This document shows positions 7,691 to 16,233 of a stretch of DNA of 64,000 nucleotides, piece after piece. The DNA lies in the NCBI GenBank assembly GCA_966211815.1, contig CBIHOD010000003.1, positions 62,001 through 126,000 on the forward strand, in the 5' to 3' direction. Source of the DNA: JANPCX01 sp966211815 (GTDB lineage: Bacteria > Pseudomonadota > Gammaproteobacteria > Burkholderiales > Burkholderiaceae_C). Both the position numbers and the translations under genes were made by a program. Below the pieces are notes generated by a model. The model saw only the letters and a program-made list of their open reading frames with translations. It was not told the origin of the DNA and searched no databases. The first letter of the stretch is position 1; the number at the start of each line of letters is the position of its first letter.

Positions 7691-8488
7691 ATGAAATCCA
7701 ATTTCTTCCTCACATTCTGGATTCACCGAAGTTTGGTCGCAGAATTGATCAAACGAGAGTTTGCTGGTCGTTATCGGGGCTCACTGGGGGGTGTCGCATG
7801 GTCTTTTGCCCAACCCGTATTCCTGCTGTTGGTCTACACCCTGGCATTCGGCGTCATATTGAAAGCCCGTTGGGGCGGGGCAGGTGGCACGGCTGACTAC
7901 GCCTTGATGCTGTTTGCTGGCCTGATCATCTACAACGCATTTTCCGAATGTTTGATCAAGTCGGGTAACTTGATCACAGACAATCCGAATTTTGTCAAAA
8001 AGGTGGTTTTTCCGCTAGAGCTGCTGCCTGTTGTGGCCGTGGGAACCGCAATGCTTCATCTTGTCATTGGGCTGTTTGCCTGGTTGATGGGTTATGCCGT
8101 CCTGTTTGGCTGGCCCAAGCCAGCCATCATTTATGCTCCCGCAGTTCTCATCTGCTTGATTCCTGTGCTACTTGGAATTGGATGGTTATTTTCTGCTCTG
8201 GGAGTAGTTTTGAGGGATGTTGGCCAATTTGCCCAACTGATCAGCCATACCTTGCTCTTCTTGACCCCCATTTTTTACAGTGCAGAAGCTGCGCCGCCTT
8301 TATTTCGAAAAATCCTCATCCTGAATCCTTTGACTTTCATTGTCGATCAATTCCGATCGGTTATATTTTTCGGAAATGAACCTTCGCTTCTGGGGCTTAT
8401 CACGTATTTTGTGATCGCCGTTATTTTCTCTTTGATGTGCCTCCTGGTATTCAAACGGTTGAGGCACAGTTTTGCAGATTTGGTGTGA
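7691..8488 (+). CDS. wzm: Polysaccharide ABC transporter permease Wzm
   Basis: A 265-residue ABC-2 type permease starting at ATG 7691 (MKSNFFLTFW). It shows the family's amphipathic N-terminal region with KREFAGRYRGSLGGVAWSF, then six hydrophobic segments and a polar C-terminus. Paired with the ATPase that follows (5-base gap), it forms the inner-membrane exporter for an undecaprenyl-linked glycan such as O-antigen or capsule. Base composition is markedly AT-rich compared with genes on either side, suggesting horizontal transfer. Confidence 0.93.
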   Translation: MKSNFFLTFWIHRSLVAELIKREFAGRYRGSLGGVAWSFAQPVFLLLVYTLAFGVILKARWGGAGGTADYALMLFAGLIIYNAFSECLIKSGNLITDNPNFVKKVVFPLELLPVVAVGTAMLHLVIGLFAWLMGYAVLFGWPKPAIIYAPAVLICLIPVLLGIGWLFSALGVVLRDVGQFAQLISHTLLFLTPIFYSAEAAPPLFRKILILNPLTFIVDQFRSVIFFGNEPSLLGLITYFVIAVIFSLMCLLVFKRLRHSFADLV

Positions 8489-8492
8489 CTTC

Positions 8493-9812
8493 ATGGAAAA
8501 AAATGCCATTGAAGTCCGTGAAATATCGAAAAGCTACGACGTTTACGACACGCCCCTGGCGCGCATTCGCCATGCGATTTGGCCTCGCCTGAACCATGGA
8601 GTAAAACAGGTCCACGCCCTGGAAAACATCAGTTTCGATATTTCTCAGGGCGAAGCCCTTGGAATCATCGGGCGCAATGGGAGTGGGAAAAGCACGCTTC
8701 TGGAGATCATCACAGGCACGCTGGAGCCCACTTCGGGCTCTGTGCATGTGTCCGGGCGTATTGCCGGCCTGCTTGAACTGGGCAGTGGCTTCAATCCTGA
8801 ATATTCAGGTCGAGAAAATGTTTTCTTGAATGGTTTGCTGATGGGGCTCGATAAAGCCTCTATTGAAGAAAGATTTGACGACATCGTCAGTTTTGCCGAT
8901 ATTGGTGATGTGCTTGAGCGGCCGGTAAAAACTTATTCCAGTGGAATGCTGGTCAGGTTGGCATTTTCAGTGCAAGTGGCGCTGCAGCCAGATATTTTGA
9001 TCGTCGATGAAGCCTTGAGCGTGGGAGATTATTTCTTTCAACAAAAATGCTTCGGCCGGCTGAGGCAGATGCGGGATAACGGCCTGACATTGTTGTTCGT
9101 TTCGCACGACATGGGCAGCGTGAGGGATCTATGCTCAAAAGCCGTTTATTTGAACAAAGGAAAGATGATTTTCTCGGGTGACAGCAAACTTGCCATTTCA
9201 AAATATCTCAGTCAGGCGGGGAGCAGACGCCTTGAAAGAGAGTCGAGTGGGGATGTTTCCGATGAAAATCGTATCTTCGAGAAAGATTCATTCCGCCAAA
9301 ATTTCGTTATTGAGGAAGCTTTCTGGAAATTTGGAGAAAAGCAAAGTTTCAATAACTTTGAAAAAACTAGAATATTGGCTGTCCAAATAACAAATACAAA
9401 CGGCGAAGCTATCTCTCATTGCAATGTCGGGCAAAAGTTTTTCTTGACCGCCATCATTGGAATGAGCCGGCGAGATTCGGGTCATGTGGGTCTGTCGATC
9501 AAGAATAAGTTCGATCAAGTGGTCAACTCGACCACCAGTTTGAACTTGAATTGTCCTGCGATCGAAAGTGATGACGCTGAAGTGAAAATATTTCGCTTCG
9601 AGATCGATTGCATGCTCGAGGCTGGTCTTTATTCCTTGATGGTCAATTTTGCTCAACCATCTGGAAAAAATTCTGGATTTGTGAAGGACAGCACAGGGTG
9701 GTTTGGACCTTTTGAGGTGCGATGGGATTATTCCAATTCCACCGCACCTTTCCTTGGAATGTTCGGATTGCCGGTCACCGGGCGATTGGTTCAGCTATCA
9801 CATATAGTTTAG
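8493..9812 (+). CDS. wzt: Polysaccharide ABC transporter ATP-binding protein Wzt with C-terminal carbohydrate-binding domain
   Basis: Starts at ATG 8493 (MEKNAIEVREISKSY), 439 residues. The nucleotide-binding domain holds Walker A GRNGSGKST, the signature YSSGM, Walker B ILIVDEAL and the H-loop SHD. From about residue 265 onward there is an extra beta-rich domain of the Wzt_C kind, which in known O-antigen exporters recognises the modified end of the glycan and sets export specificity. It is AT-rich like wzm. The specificity of the C-terminal domain cannot be deduced. Confidence 0.93.
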   Translation: MEKNAIEVREISKSYDVYDTPLARIRHAIWPRLNHGVKQVHALENISFDISQGEALGIIGRNGSGKSTLLEIITGTLEPTSGSVHVSGRIAGLLELGSGFNPEYSGRENVFLNGLLMGLDKASIEERFDDIVSFADIGDVLERPVKTYSSGMLVRLAFSVQVALQPDILIVDEALSVGDYFFQQKCFGRLRQMRDNGLTLLFVSHDMGSVRDLCSKAVYLNKGKMIFSGDSKLAISKYLSQAGSRRLERESSGDVSDENRIFEKDSFRQNFVIEEAFWKFGEKQSFNNFEKTRILAVQITNTNGEAISHCNVGQKFFLTAIIGMSRRDSGHVGLSIKNKFDQVVNSTTSLNLNCPAIESDDAEVKIFRFEIDCMLEAGLYSLMVNFAQPSGKNSGFVKDSTGWFGPFEVRWDYSNSTAPFLGMFGLPVTGRLVQLSHIV

Positions 9813-9945
9813 TTCCAGCCATCTTTTGAATTCAATATTTTGACAAATTGAGTTGACTGGCTGACGCTGCTTTTGAATTTGCTGAAAAATTTCAACGGCG
9901 ACACGAGTCGCAGGCGCCGAAGGCTCGCAATGGATGGTCGGCAGT

Positions 9946-9962
9946 GATTAATTTAATTAATC
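9946..9962. repeat. Perfect 17-base AT-rich palindrome
   Basis: GATTAATT, a single T, then AATTAATC. It lies in the 270-base AT-rich gap (9813-10082) between wzt and the next glycosyltransferase. It is a plausible operator or nucleoid-protein (H-NS/IHF-type) target upstream of that gene. A TATAAT at 10002-10007 follows with no good -35 box. Nothing else is evident in this gap. Confidence 0.5.
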
Positions 9963-10082
9963 GGCTTCTACAAAAGGACTCTGGAGTTAGTTGGAATAAA
10001 ATATAATCTTTGATCGCTTTATATTAAATCGGCGCGCGTCTCAAAATGTAATTCATAATGCGCGTTTCTGACGGGGAGTGGG

Positions 10083-11345
10083 ATGGTGACTGAGTTCGTT
10101 GATTTGGTTCGTCGCATTGAGCTTCTGGAACAGAAAATTTCTGACGTATTGGATCATCGATGCCTGGAGTGTGAGGTCAGTGATCAACTGCAGTCACGGC
10201 AGGCGCTCGCCTCTCAACTTCTAGAAGCGATTAATGCATACCGAGCTTCCATGAAGCTGGCGCCCAAAAAGTATCACGTTGTTGGTTCCTCGTTTTTTTC
10301 TTTTTATGATACGAACAATGCTTCAATCAACAACAGAAAAGGGCTTGAGATTGAGATGCAGATTGTGTCATTGGAAAAAGAACTTTTTAAAATCCGCTGG
10401 TTATACCGATTGATGTGGCCAGCAGTTCGTTTTTTTCAATTTTTTAAAAGCATTTTCCAACCTAAAATTGGAAAACTTTGTCATCATCTGCCAATAGATG
10501 TGCAGAGCTGGGGCCTTCCTCCGAGTTCTAGGAGCGGAAAGGATTTGGATTTGCCGACGATATCGATCGTGACGCCGTCATTTCGGCAAGGTGGTTATAT
10601 TGCCCGCACGATCGATAGTGTAATTAATCAAAACTATCCTGGTTTGGAATATTTTGTTCAAGACGGTGGCTCCGAGGATCAAACGTTAGATATATTGAAT
10701 TCATATTCCGGGCGCTTGTCTGGCTGGGTTTCGGAGAAAGACTCCGGTCAATCTCAGGCTATTAACTTGGGTTTTATGAAAACCAAGGGCGAGATTATGG
10801 CCTGGTTGAATTCAGATGATCTTCTCATGCCTGGGACATTGAACTACGTCGGGAATTTTTTCTTGAACAACCCTGATGTCGATGTGATCTACGGTCATCG
10901 CATCCTGATCGACGAGCAGGATAAAGAGATTGGGCGTTGGATATTGCCGGGTCATGATGATGAAATTCTGTGCTGGGCAGATTTCATTCCGCAGGAAACA
11001 CTTTTCTGGCGGCGCTCGATCTGGAACAAAGCGGGAGGCGGCATTGACGAGTCTTTCCGTTTCGCGATGGATTGGGATTTGTTGATCCGATTCCGTGACG
11101 CGGGCGCCCGCATGGTACGGGTGCCATTTTTCCTCGGAGCTTTTCGGATCCATGAAGCACAGAAAACGTCCGCTGCTATTAATAGCGTAGGCATGGCGGA
11201 AATGGAGCGCATCCGCGAAAGATGCCGGGGATATAAGCCCAACCAATCTGAAATTCGAGCGGCGGTCGCTCCTTATGTTTTCAGGCATCTTTGGTCAGAT
11301 TTTCTCATGCGTTCGAAAAATGCTTTGGGCTTACTGAGAAATTAA
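10083..11345 (+). CDS. GT2-family glycosyltransferase with N-terminal coiled-coil extension
   Basis: A 420-residue protein preceded by a GGGGAG ribosome-binding site. Residues 1-45 and 90-105 look like coiled coil (RRIELLEQKISDVL). The GT-A domain begins about residue 158 with ISIVTPSFRQGGYIARTIDSV. The first Asp site is VQDGGSEDQT, the DxD-like metal site is LNSDDLL, and the acceptor region contains FAMDWDLLIRF. It transfers one sugar during glycan assembly at the cytoplasmic face; donor and acceptor are unknown. It is strongly AT-rich and related in motif layout to the GC-rich glycosyltransferase at 20148. Confidence 0.9.
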   Translation: MVTEFVDLVRRIELLEQKISDVLDHRCLECEVSDQLQSRQALASQLLEAINAYRASMKLAPKKYHVVGSSFFSFYDTNNASINNRKGLEIEMQIVSLEKELFKIRWLYRLMWPAVRFFQFFKSIFQPKIGKLCHHLPIDVQSWGLPPSSRSGKDLDLPTISIVTPSFRQGGYIARTIDSVINQNYPGLEYFVQDGGSEDQTLDILNSYSGRLSGWVSEKDSGQSQAINLGFMKTKGEIMAWLNSDDLLMPGTLNYVGNFFLNNPDVDVIYGHRILIDEQDKEIGRWILPGHDDEILCWADFIPQETLFWRRSIWNKAGGGIDESFRFAMDWDLLIRFRDAGARMVRVPFFLGAFRIHEAQKTSAAINSVGMAEMERIRERCRGYKPNQSEIRAAVAPYVFRHLWSDFLMRSKNALGLLRN

Positions 11346-11409
11346 TAAAAATATTATTCCGGTGGCTGCCCATGGCAGCTTGTACTTTTCTATACCTTAA
11401 GGCTTGGTC

Positions 11410-12471
11410 ATGCGTCATTTCCCCGCCCCGATCGTTGATAGGAAGATTCGTTTCGCTCTTGCTGGATGTGGCCGGATCGCACAAAAGCATTTCTCCGCTT
11501 TGAAGGAGCATGCCGACCGCGCCGAACTGGTCGGCATTTGCGATGTGAATTCCAAGGCCTTGGACGCCGCGGTCAAGCAGACACAGGCGAAGCCGTATGC
11601 CAATTTGCCCGCCATGCTGGCGGACACCAATGCCGACATCGTGGTCCTCACGACCCCCAGCGGCCTGCATCCCCAGGAGACTGTCGACGTCGCCGCGACC
11701 GGCCGCCATGTGATGACCGAGAAGCCCATGGCCACCCGTTGGCATGACGGCTTGCGCATGGTGAAGGCATGCGACGATGCGAACGTGCGCTTGTTCGTCG
11801 TCAAGCAGAACCGCAGCAACGCGACTTTGCAGCTCGTCAAGCAGGCTGTTGAACAGGGGCGGTTCGGCCGCATCTACATGGTCAACGTGAACGTGTTCTG
11901 GACCCGGCCGCAGGAGTATTACGACAGCGCCGCCTGGCGGGGCACCTGGGAATTCGACGGCGGCGCCTTGATGAACCAGGCGAGCCACTATGTCGACTTG
12001 CTCGACTGGTTGATCGGCCCGATCGAAAGCCTCCAGGCCTACACGGCCACGCTGGCGCGGAACATCGAGGTGGAAGACACGGGTGTCCTCAGCATCAAAT
12101 GGCGTTCGGGCGCTCTGGGTTCCATGAACGTGACGATGCTCACCTATCCGGAGAATCTCGAAGGAAGCATCACCATCATCGGAGAGAAGGGCACCGTGCG
12201 TGTCGGCGGCGTTGCCGTGAATGAAATCACCCACTGGCAATTTTCCGATCGCCGCGAGGAGGATGAGAAAGTGAAAGCGGCGAATTACGAAACCACGTCG
12301 GTCTATGGCTTCGGCCACCCGCTCTACTACGACAACGTCATCAAGGTCCTGAGGGGCGAGGCCGAACCGGAGACGGACGGCCGCGAAGGGCTCAAATCCC
12401 TGGAGACCCTGATCGCCACCTATCTTTCCGCCCGCGACGGCAAACGCATCGCCTTGCCCCTGGACTACTGA
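11410..12471 (+). CDS. wlbA: UDP-N-acetylglucosaminuronate 3-dehydrogenase WlbA/WbpB
   Basis: Starts at ATG 11410 with AAGG 8 bases upstream; 353 residues of the Gfo/Idh/MocA family. The Rossmann motif is GCGRIAQKH, the family motif EKP occurs in VMTEKPMA, and the active-site His lies in ALMNQASHYVDLLDWL. WlbA oxidises C3 of UDP-GlcNAcA, using 2-oxoglutarate to recycle NAD in known homologues. It is the first gene of a coupled wlbA-B-C-D set, so it probably feeds UDP-2,3-diacetamido-2,3-dideoxy uronic acid synthesis. GC content returns to normal here. Confidence 0.92.
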   Translation: MRHFPAPIVDRKIRFALAGCGRIAQKHFSALKEHADRAELVGICDVNSKALDAAVKQTQAKPYANLPAMLADTNADIVVLTTPSGLHPQETVDVAATGRHVMTEKPMATRWHDGLRMVKACDDANVRLFVVKQNRSNATLQLVKQAVEQGRFGRIYMVNVNVFWTRPQEYYDSAAWRGTWEFDGGALMNQASHYVDLLDWLIGPIESLQAYTATLARNIEVEDTGVLSIKWRSGALGSMNVTMLTYPENLEGSITIIGEKGTVRVGGVAVNEITHWQFSDRREEDEKVKAANYETTSVYGFGHPLYYDNVIKVLRGEAEPETDGREGLKSLETLIATYLSARDGKRIALPLDY

Positions 12472-12472
12472 A

Positions 12473-13033
12473 ATGGCCGTCACCATCCACCCAACCGCCA
12501 TCGTCGACGAAGGCGCGGAAATCGGAGACGGCAGCCGGGTCTGGCACTGGGTCCACATTTCAGCCGGCGCACGGATCGGGGAGGGCTGTTCGTTCGGACA
12601 AAATGTCTTCGTCGGCAACGATGTCGTCGTCGGAAACAACGTCAAGGTCCAGAACAACGTCTCCATTTACGACGCCGTCCGGCTGGAAGACGACGTTTTC
12701 TGCGGCCCCAGCGCGGTCTTCACCAATGTCTATAACCCGCGTTCCGCCATCACCCGCAAGAACGAGTACAGGCCGACAGTCGTCCGCAAGGGCGCGACGC
12801 TGGGGGCGAATTGCACCATCGTCTGCGGCAACACGATCGGCGAGCATGCGTTCGTCGGGGCCGGCGCGGTGGTCAACAGCGACGTTCCCGCTTATGCGCT
12901 CATGCTGGGTGTTCCAGCCAAACGCAAGGGATGGATGTGCCGCTGCGGCGTCCAGCTGCGCGGCAGAGGGCGGGTCAGCTGCAGCTGCTCGGCCGTTTAT
13001 GAAATCAACGATTCGACTTGCACGCGACTATGA
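12473..13033 (+). CDS. wlbB: UDP-3-amino sugar uronate N-acetyltransferase WlbB/WbpD
   Basis: A 186-residue left-handed beta-helix acetyltransferase. Many hexapeptide repeats are visible, for example IVDEGAEIGDGSRV, VFVGNDVVVGNNVKV and HAFVGAGAVV. It ends in a Cys-rich tail (MCRCGVQL, CSCS) that is common in this subfamily and may bind metal. It acetylates the 3-amino group made by WlbC using acetyl-CoA. It starts one base after the wlbA stop and overlaps the next gene by ATGA. Confidence 0.92.
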   Translation: MAVTIHPTAIVDEGAEIGDGSRVWHWVHISAGARIGEGCSFGQNVFVGNDVVVGNNVKVQNNVSIYDAVRLEDDVFCGPSAVFTNVYNPRSAITRKNEYRPTVVRKGATLGANCTIVCGNTIGEHAFVGAGAVVNSDVPAYALMLGVPAKRKGWMCRCGVQLRGRGRVSCSCSAVYEINDSTCTRL

Positions 13034-14142
13034 CCAAGAAAATTGAGTTCATCGACCTCAAGGCCCAGTACGCCGACCTCAAGGAAACCATCAATGGGCG
13101 GATCCAGCGCGTGCTGGACCACGGCCAATTCATCATGGGGCCGGAGGTGCGCGAGCTGGAGCAGAAGCTTGAAGAGTTCTGCGTATCGAAGCACTGCATC
13201 ACCGTCGCTTCCGGGACGGAGGCTTTGCTGATCGCGCTGATGGCCCTCGGGGTCAAGCCGGGCGACGAAGTCATCACGACGCCGTTCACTTTCGTCGCCA
13301 CGGCGGAAGTCATCGCGCTGCTCGGCGCGGTGCCCGTTTTCGTCGATGTCCAGGCCGACACCTGCAACATCGATCCCGCGCTGGTCGAAGCCGCCGTCAC
13401 GCCGAGGACCAAGGCGATCATTCCTGTCTCACTGTATGGCCAAGTCGCCGACATGGATGAGATCAACGAGATCGCCTCGAGGCATGGCGGCATCGCCGTC
13501 ATCGAAGACGCCGCGCAGAGCTTCGGCGCGACTTACAAAGGCAAGAAGAGCTGCAACCTTTCGGGCATCGGCTGCACGAGTTTCTTCCCCAGCAAGCCGC
13601 TCGGATGTTATGGCGATGGCGGTGCGATCTTCACCAGCGACGACAGCCTGGCCAAAGCGATGCGTGAGATACGGGTCCATGGCCAGGAGCGGCGCTACTA
13701 CCACACGCGCGTGGGCGTGGGCGGCCGCATGGACACCCTCCAGTGCGCCATCGTCCTGGGCAAACTGGAAAAGCTCGAATGGGAAATCGAACGGCGCATC
13801 GAGGCCGGCGCCCGCTATCAGCAGCTTTTCAGCGACGTTCCCGCCGTCAAGACGCTCGTCGTGCGCCAGGACAGGACATCCGTCTGGGGGCAGTACACCA
13901 TCCAGGTCGAGCAAAGAGAGCGGGTGCTGGAACGCCTGGCCGCCGCGGGCGTCCCCACGGCGGTTCACTATCCGGTGCCGCTGCACCACCAGCCCGCTTA
14001 CCGCGATGCCTGCCGCATCTCCGGCGGCCTTTCTATCTCCGAAAGCTTGGCGGCCAAGGTCATGAGCCTGCCGATGCACCCTTACATCGACCCGCAAACG
14101 CAGGAGCGCATCGTTCGCGCCGTAGCGGAAGCTGTCGCATGA
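13030..14142 (+). CDS. wlbC: UDP-3-keto uronate aminotransferase WlbC/WbpE (DegT family)
   Basis: The ATG at 13030 overlaps the wlbB stop (ATGA). 370 residues of the PLP-dependent DegT/DnrJ/EryC1 family: SGTEALLIAL near residue 60, the Asp of VIEDAAQSFGA, and the PLP lysine in FFPSKPLGCYGDGG. It transfers the amino group of glutamate to the 3-keto sugar made by WlbA; the 2-oxoglutarate formed can return to WlbA. Order and overlaps match the Bordetella wlb and Pseudomonas wbp pathways. Confidence 0.92.
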   Translation: MTKKIEFIDLKAQYADLKETINGRIQRVLDHGQFIMGPEVRELEQKLEEFCVSKHCITVASGTEALLIALMALGVKPGDEVITTPFTFVATAEVIALLGAVPVFVDVQADTCNIDPALVEAAVTPRTKAIIPVSLYGQVADMDEINEIASRHGGIAVIEDAAQSFGATYKGKKSCNLSGIGCTSFFPSKPLGCYGDGGAIFTSDDSLAKAMREIRVHGQERRYYHTRVGVGGRMDTLQCAIVLGKLEKLEWEIERRIEAGARYQQLFSDVPAVKTLVVRQDRTSVWGQYTIQVEQRERVLERLAAAGVPTAVHYPVPLHHQPAYRDACRISGGLSISESLAAKVMSLPMHPYIDPQTQERIVRAVAEAVA

Positions 14143-15233
14143 CGACAAAAATCGTCACCGTGGTGGGCGCGCGGCCCCAGTTCATCAAGGCCGCCGCTGT
14201 TTCCCGCGCCATCCGGGAGCTGCACGCTTCCAGATTGGACGAGGTGTTGGTCCATACCGGCCAGCATTACGACGAGAACATGTCGCAAGTGTTCTTCGAC
14301 GAGTTGGACATTCCCCATCCGAAATACAACCTCCAAATATCGGGGGGGCAGCACGGTGCGATGACGGGCCGCATGCTCGAGGCTTTGGAAAACGTCTTCC
14401 TGCAAGAAAAGCCTGACTGGGTTTTGATTTACGGCGACACCAATTCGACCCTGGCTGCCGCTGTGGCCGCTGCCAAGCTGCATATGCCTGTCGCCCATGT
14501 CGAAGCCGGCTTGAGGTCCTTCAACATGAAAATGCCTGAGGAAATCAACCGGATTCTGGCCGATCGTGTTTCCTCTCTGCTTTTTTGCCCGACCGACACC
14601 GCAGTGGCCAACCTCAGGGATGAGGGGATGGAAAAAGGCGTCCACAACGTGGGCGACGTCATGTATGACGTGGCCTTGTATTACAGGGACCGGGCCCGCG
14701 AGCAAAGCAAAATACGCCTGCAGCTGAAACTGGCGGCGGGAAGCTTTGCGCTGGCCACTTGCCATCGTGCCGAGAACACGGACAGTCCTGAGCGCCTGGG
14801 CGGCATTCTTTCCGCGCTTGGAAAGATTGCTGAATCCCTTCCTGTCGTCTTTCCCCTCCATCCACGCACCCGCAAACTCATCGAGAACTATGGATACGGC
14901 CGCCATCTTGATCGGTTGATCTTGACGGACCCGCTGCCATTCCTGGACATGGTGTCGCTCGAACAGGGTGCGAAATTCATCCTTACTGATTCTGGTGGCG
15001 TCCAGAAAGAGGCTTTCTTTTATGGCGTGCCATGCATCACCATGCGCGACGAAACCGAATGGATCGAAACAACGCATTGCGGTGCCAATCACCTGGTGGG
15101 AGCGAACCGCGAAACCATCATCGATCGCGCCACCGACATTCTTTCCGGAAAAGTAAAGGCGGATTTTTCCAGCAAACCTTATGGCCACGGTGTCGCGGCA
15201 AAAGATATTTTAAATATTCTGGCCGCTGGATGA
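14139..15233 (+). CDS. wlbD: UDP-diacetamido uronate 2-epimerase WlbD/WbpI
   Basis: The ATG at 14139 overlaps the wlbC stop (ATGA). 364 residues with UDP-GlcNAc 2-epimerase landmarks: VVGARPQFIKAAAV at the N-terminus, HVEAGLRSFNMKMPEE, CHRAENTDSPERL, and TDSGGVQKEAFFYGVP near the C-terminus. It would convert the gluco to the manno isomer, giving UDP-ManNAc3NAcA. The next gene begins 4 bases downstream. Confidence 0.92.
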   Translation: MTTKIVTVVGARPQFIKAAAVSRAIRELHASRLDEVLVHTGQHYDENMSQVFFDELDIPHPKYNLQISGGQHGAMTGRMLEALENVFLQEKPDWVLIYGDTNSTLAAAVAAAKLHMPVAHVEAGLRSFNMKMPEEINRILADRVSSLLFCPTDTAVANLRDEGMEKGVHNVGDVMYDVALYYRDRAREQSKIRLQLKLAAGSFALATCHRAENTDSPERLGGILSALGKIAESLPVVFPLHPRTRKLIENYGYGRHLDRLILTDPLPFLDMVSLEQGAKFILTDSGGVQKEAFFYGVPCITMRDETEWIETTHCGANHLVGANRETIIDRATDILSGKVKADFSSKPYGHGVAAKDILNILAAG

Positions 15234-15237
15234 TTTT

Positions 15238-16194
15238 GTGACTTCGCTTAAAAAATCCCACCCTTTTGCATCCATTCTATTAAGGTACCTGCTTGGAGCT
15301 TTAATTATCTATTGGTTGCTCCGCACGGACTTGATTGATTTCAAGGTCCTGAAAGCGGTGCACCTGAAGATTGCTCTCGTGGCGATTGGCTTCCTGGCCC
15401 TCCAGCTGCTTTTGGCTGGATACCGTGTTCAATTGTTGCTGTCTGAGCATGGTATTCACGTCGACCTCACCCGGTGTATCGCATTCAATTCTGTAGGCAT
15501 CTTTTATTCCTTATTCCTGCCCGGTGGGATATCAGGCGATTTGGCGCGTGCCTATTTCTTTTGGCGAAGTTATCCTGATGCCAATAAATCCGCCTTGTTT
15601 GGCGCGTTGTTTGTCGACCGGCTTTTGGGCACCGTTGCCATGATCGTCATGGGTTTGGTTGGCGGTTCGCTCCTGATCAATTCCTTGGGCTTGACCCATT
15701 TCATGGTTGTGGCCTGGCTGATTTTTGCCTCTTCAGCAGCAGCCTACTTGTTGGCGACCCGGCTACACCGAGGGTTTGATAAATCCAGGCAAGGTTTGCT
15801 AGGCCGCCTGTTCAGGTTCGTGGAGAAAATAGATCTGCGGTTCTACAGATTTCGAACCCTTTTAAATGGAAGTCTTTTGAGTATTGCGGGGCATATTACC
15901 GCGGTTGTTATAATTTATATGTTCTCCGAGCTATTGTCCTCAGGCTTGGACTTTCTAAAAGTCATGGCTGTCGCGCCATTGGGGTTGTTGGCCAACGCAC
16001 TGCCGCTTACACCTGGTGGACTGGGAATTGGCGAGAAAGGATTTGAATTGCTTTATCAGTTGGTCGGTGGATCCAACGGTGGCAATAGTTTCATGACTTC
16101 GCGTTTGTTTCTTTTCGCGCCTGCCCTCATCGGTGCGATTGTCGTTTTTATCAAGTTCATTTCTGCTCACGGTGTGAAGTTCAGCAAAGCCTGA
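15238..16194 (+). CDS. UPF0104/flippase-like integral membrane protein
   Basis: GTG start at 15238, 5 bases after wlbD. 318 residues with about eight hydrophobic segments. The motif FLPGGISGDLARAYFFWR and the C-terminal LPLTPGGLGIGEKGFELLY match the lysylphosphatidylglycerol synthase transmembrane (UPF0104, DUF334-type) superfamily. Members occur in polysaccharide loci and may move lipid-linked intermediates, but the role is unproven. Composition is more AT-rich than the wlb genes. Confidence 0.85.
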   Translation: MTSLKKSHPFASILLRYLLGALIIYWLLRTDLIDFKVLKAVHLKIALVAIGFLALQLLLAGYRVQLLLSEHGIHVDLTRCIAFNSVGIFYSLFLPGGISGDLARAYFFWRSYPDANKSALFGALFVDRLLGTVAMIVMGLVGGSLLINSLGLTHFMVVAWLIFASSAAAYLLATRLHRGFDKSRQGLLGRLFRFVEKIDLRFYRFRTLLNGSLLSIAGHITAVVIIYMFSELLSSGLDFLKVMAVAPLGLLANALPLTPGGLGIGEKGFELLYQLVGGSNGGNSFMTSRLFLFAPALIGAIVVFIKFISAHGVKFSKA

Positions 16195-16233
16195 GGTCGC
16201 GAGCCATTAACTTCGAAAATTAAGGTTGAATAA

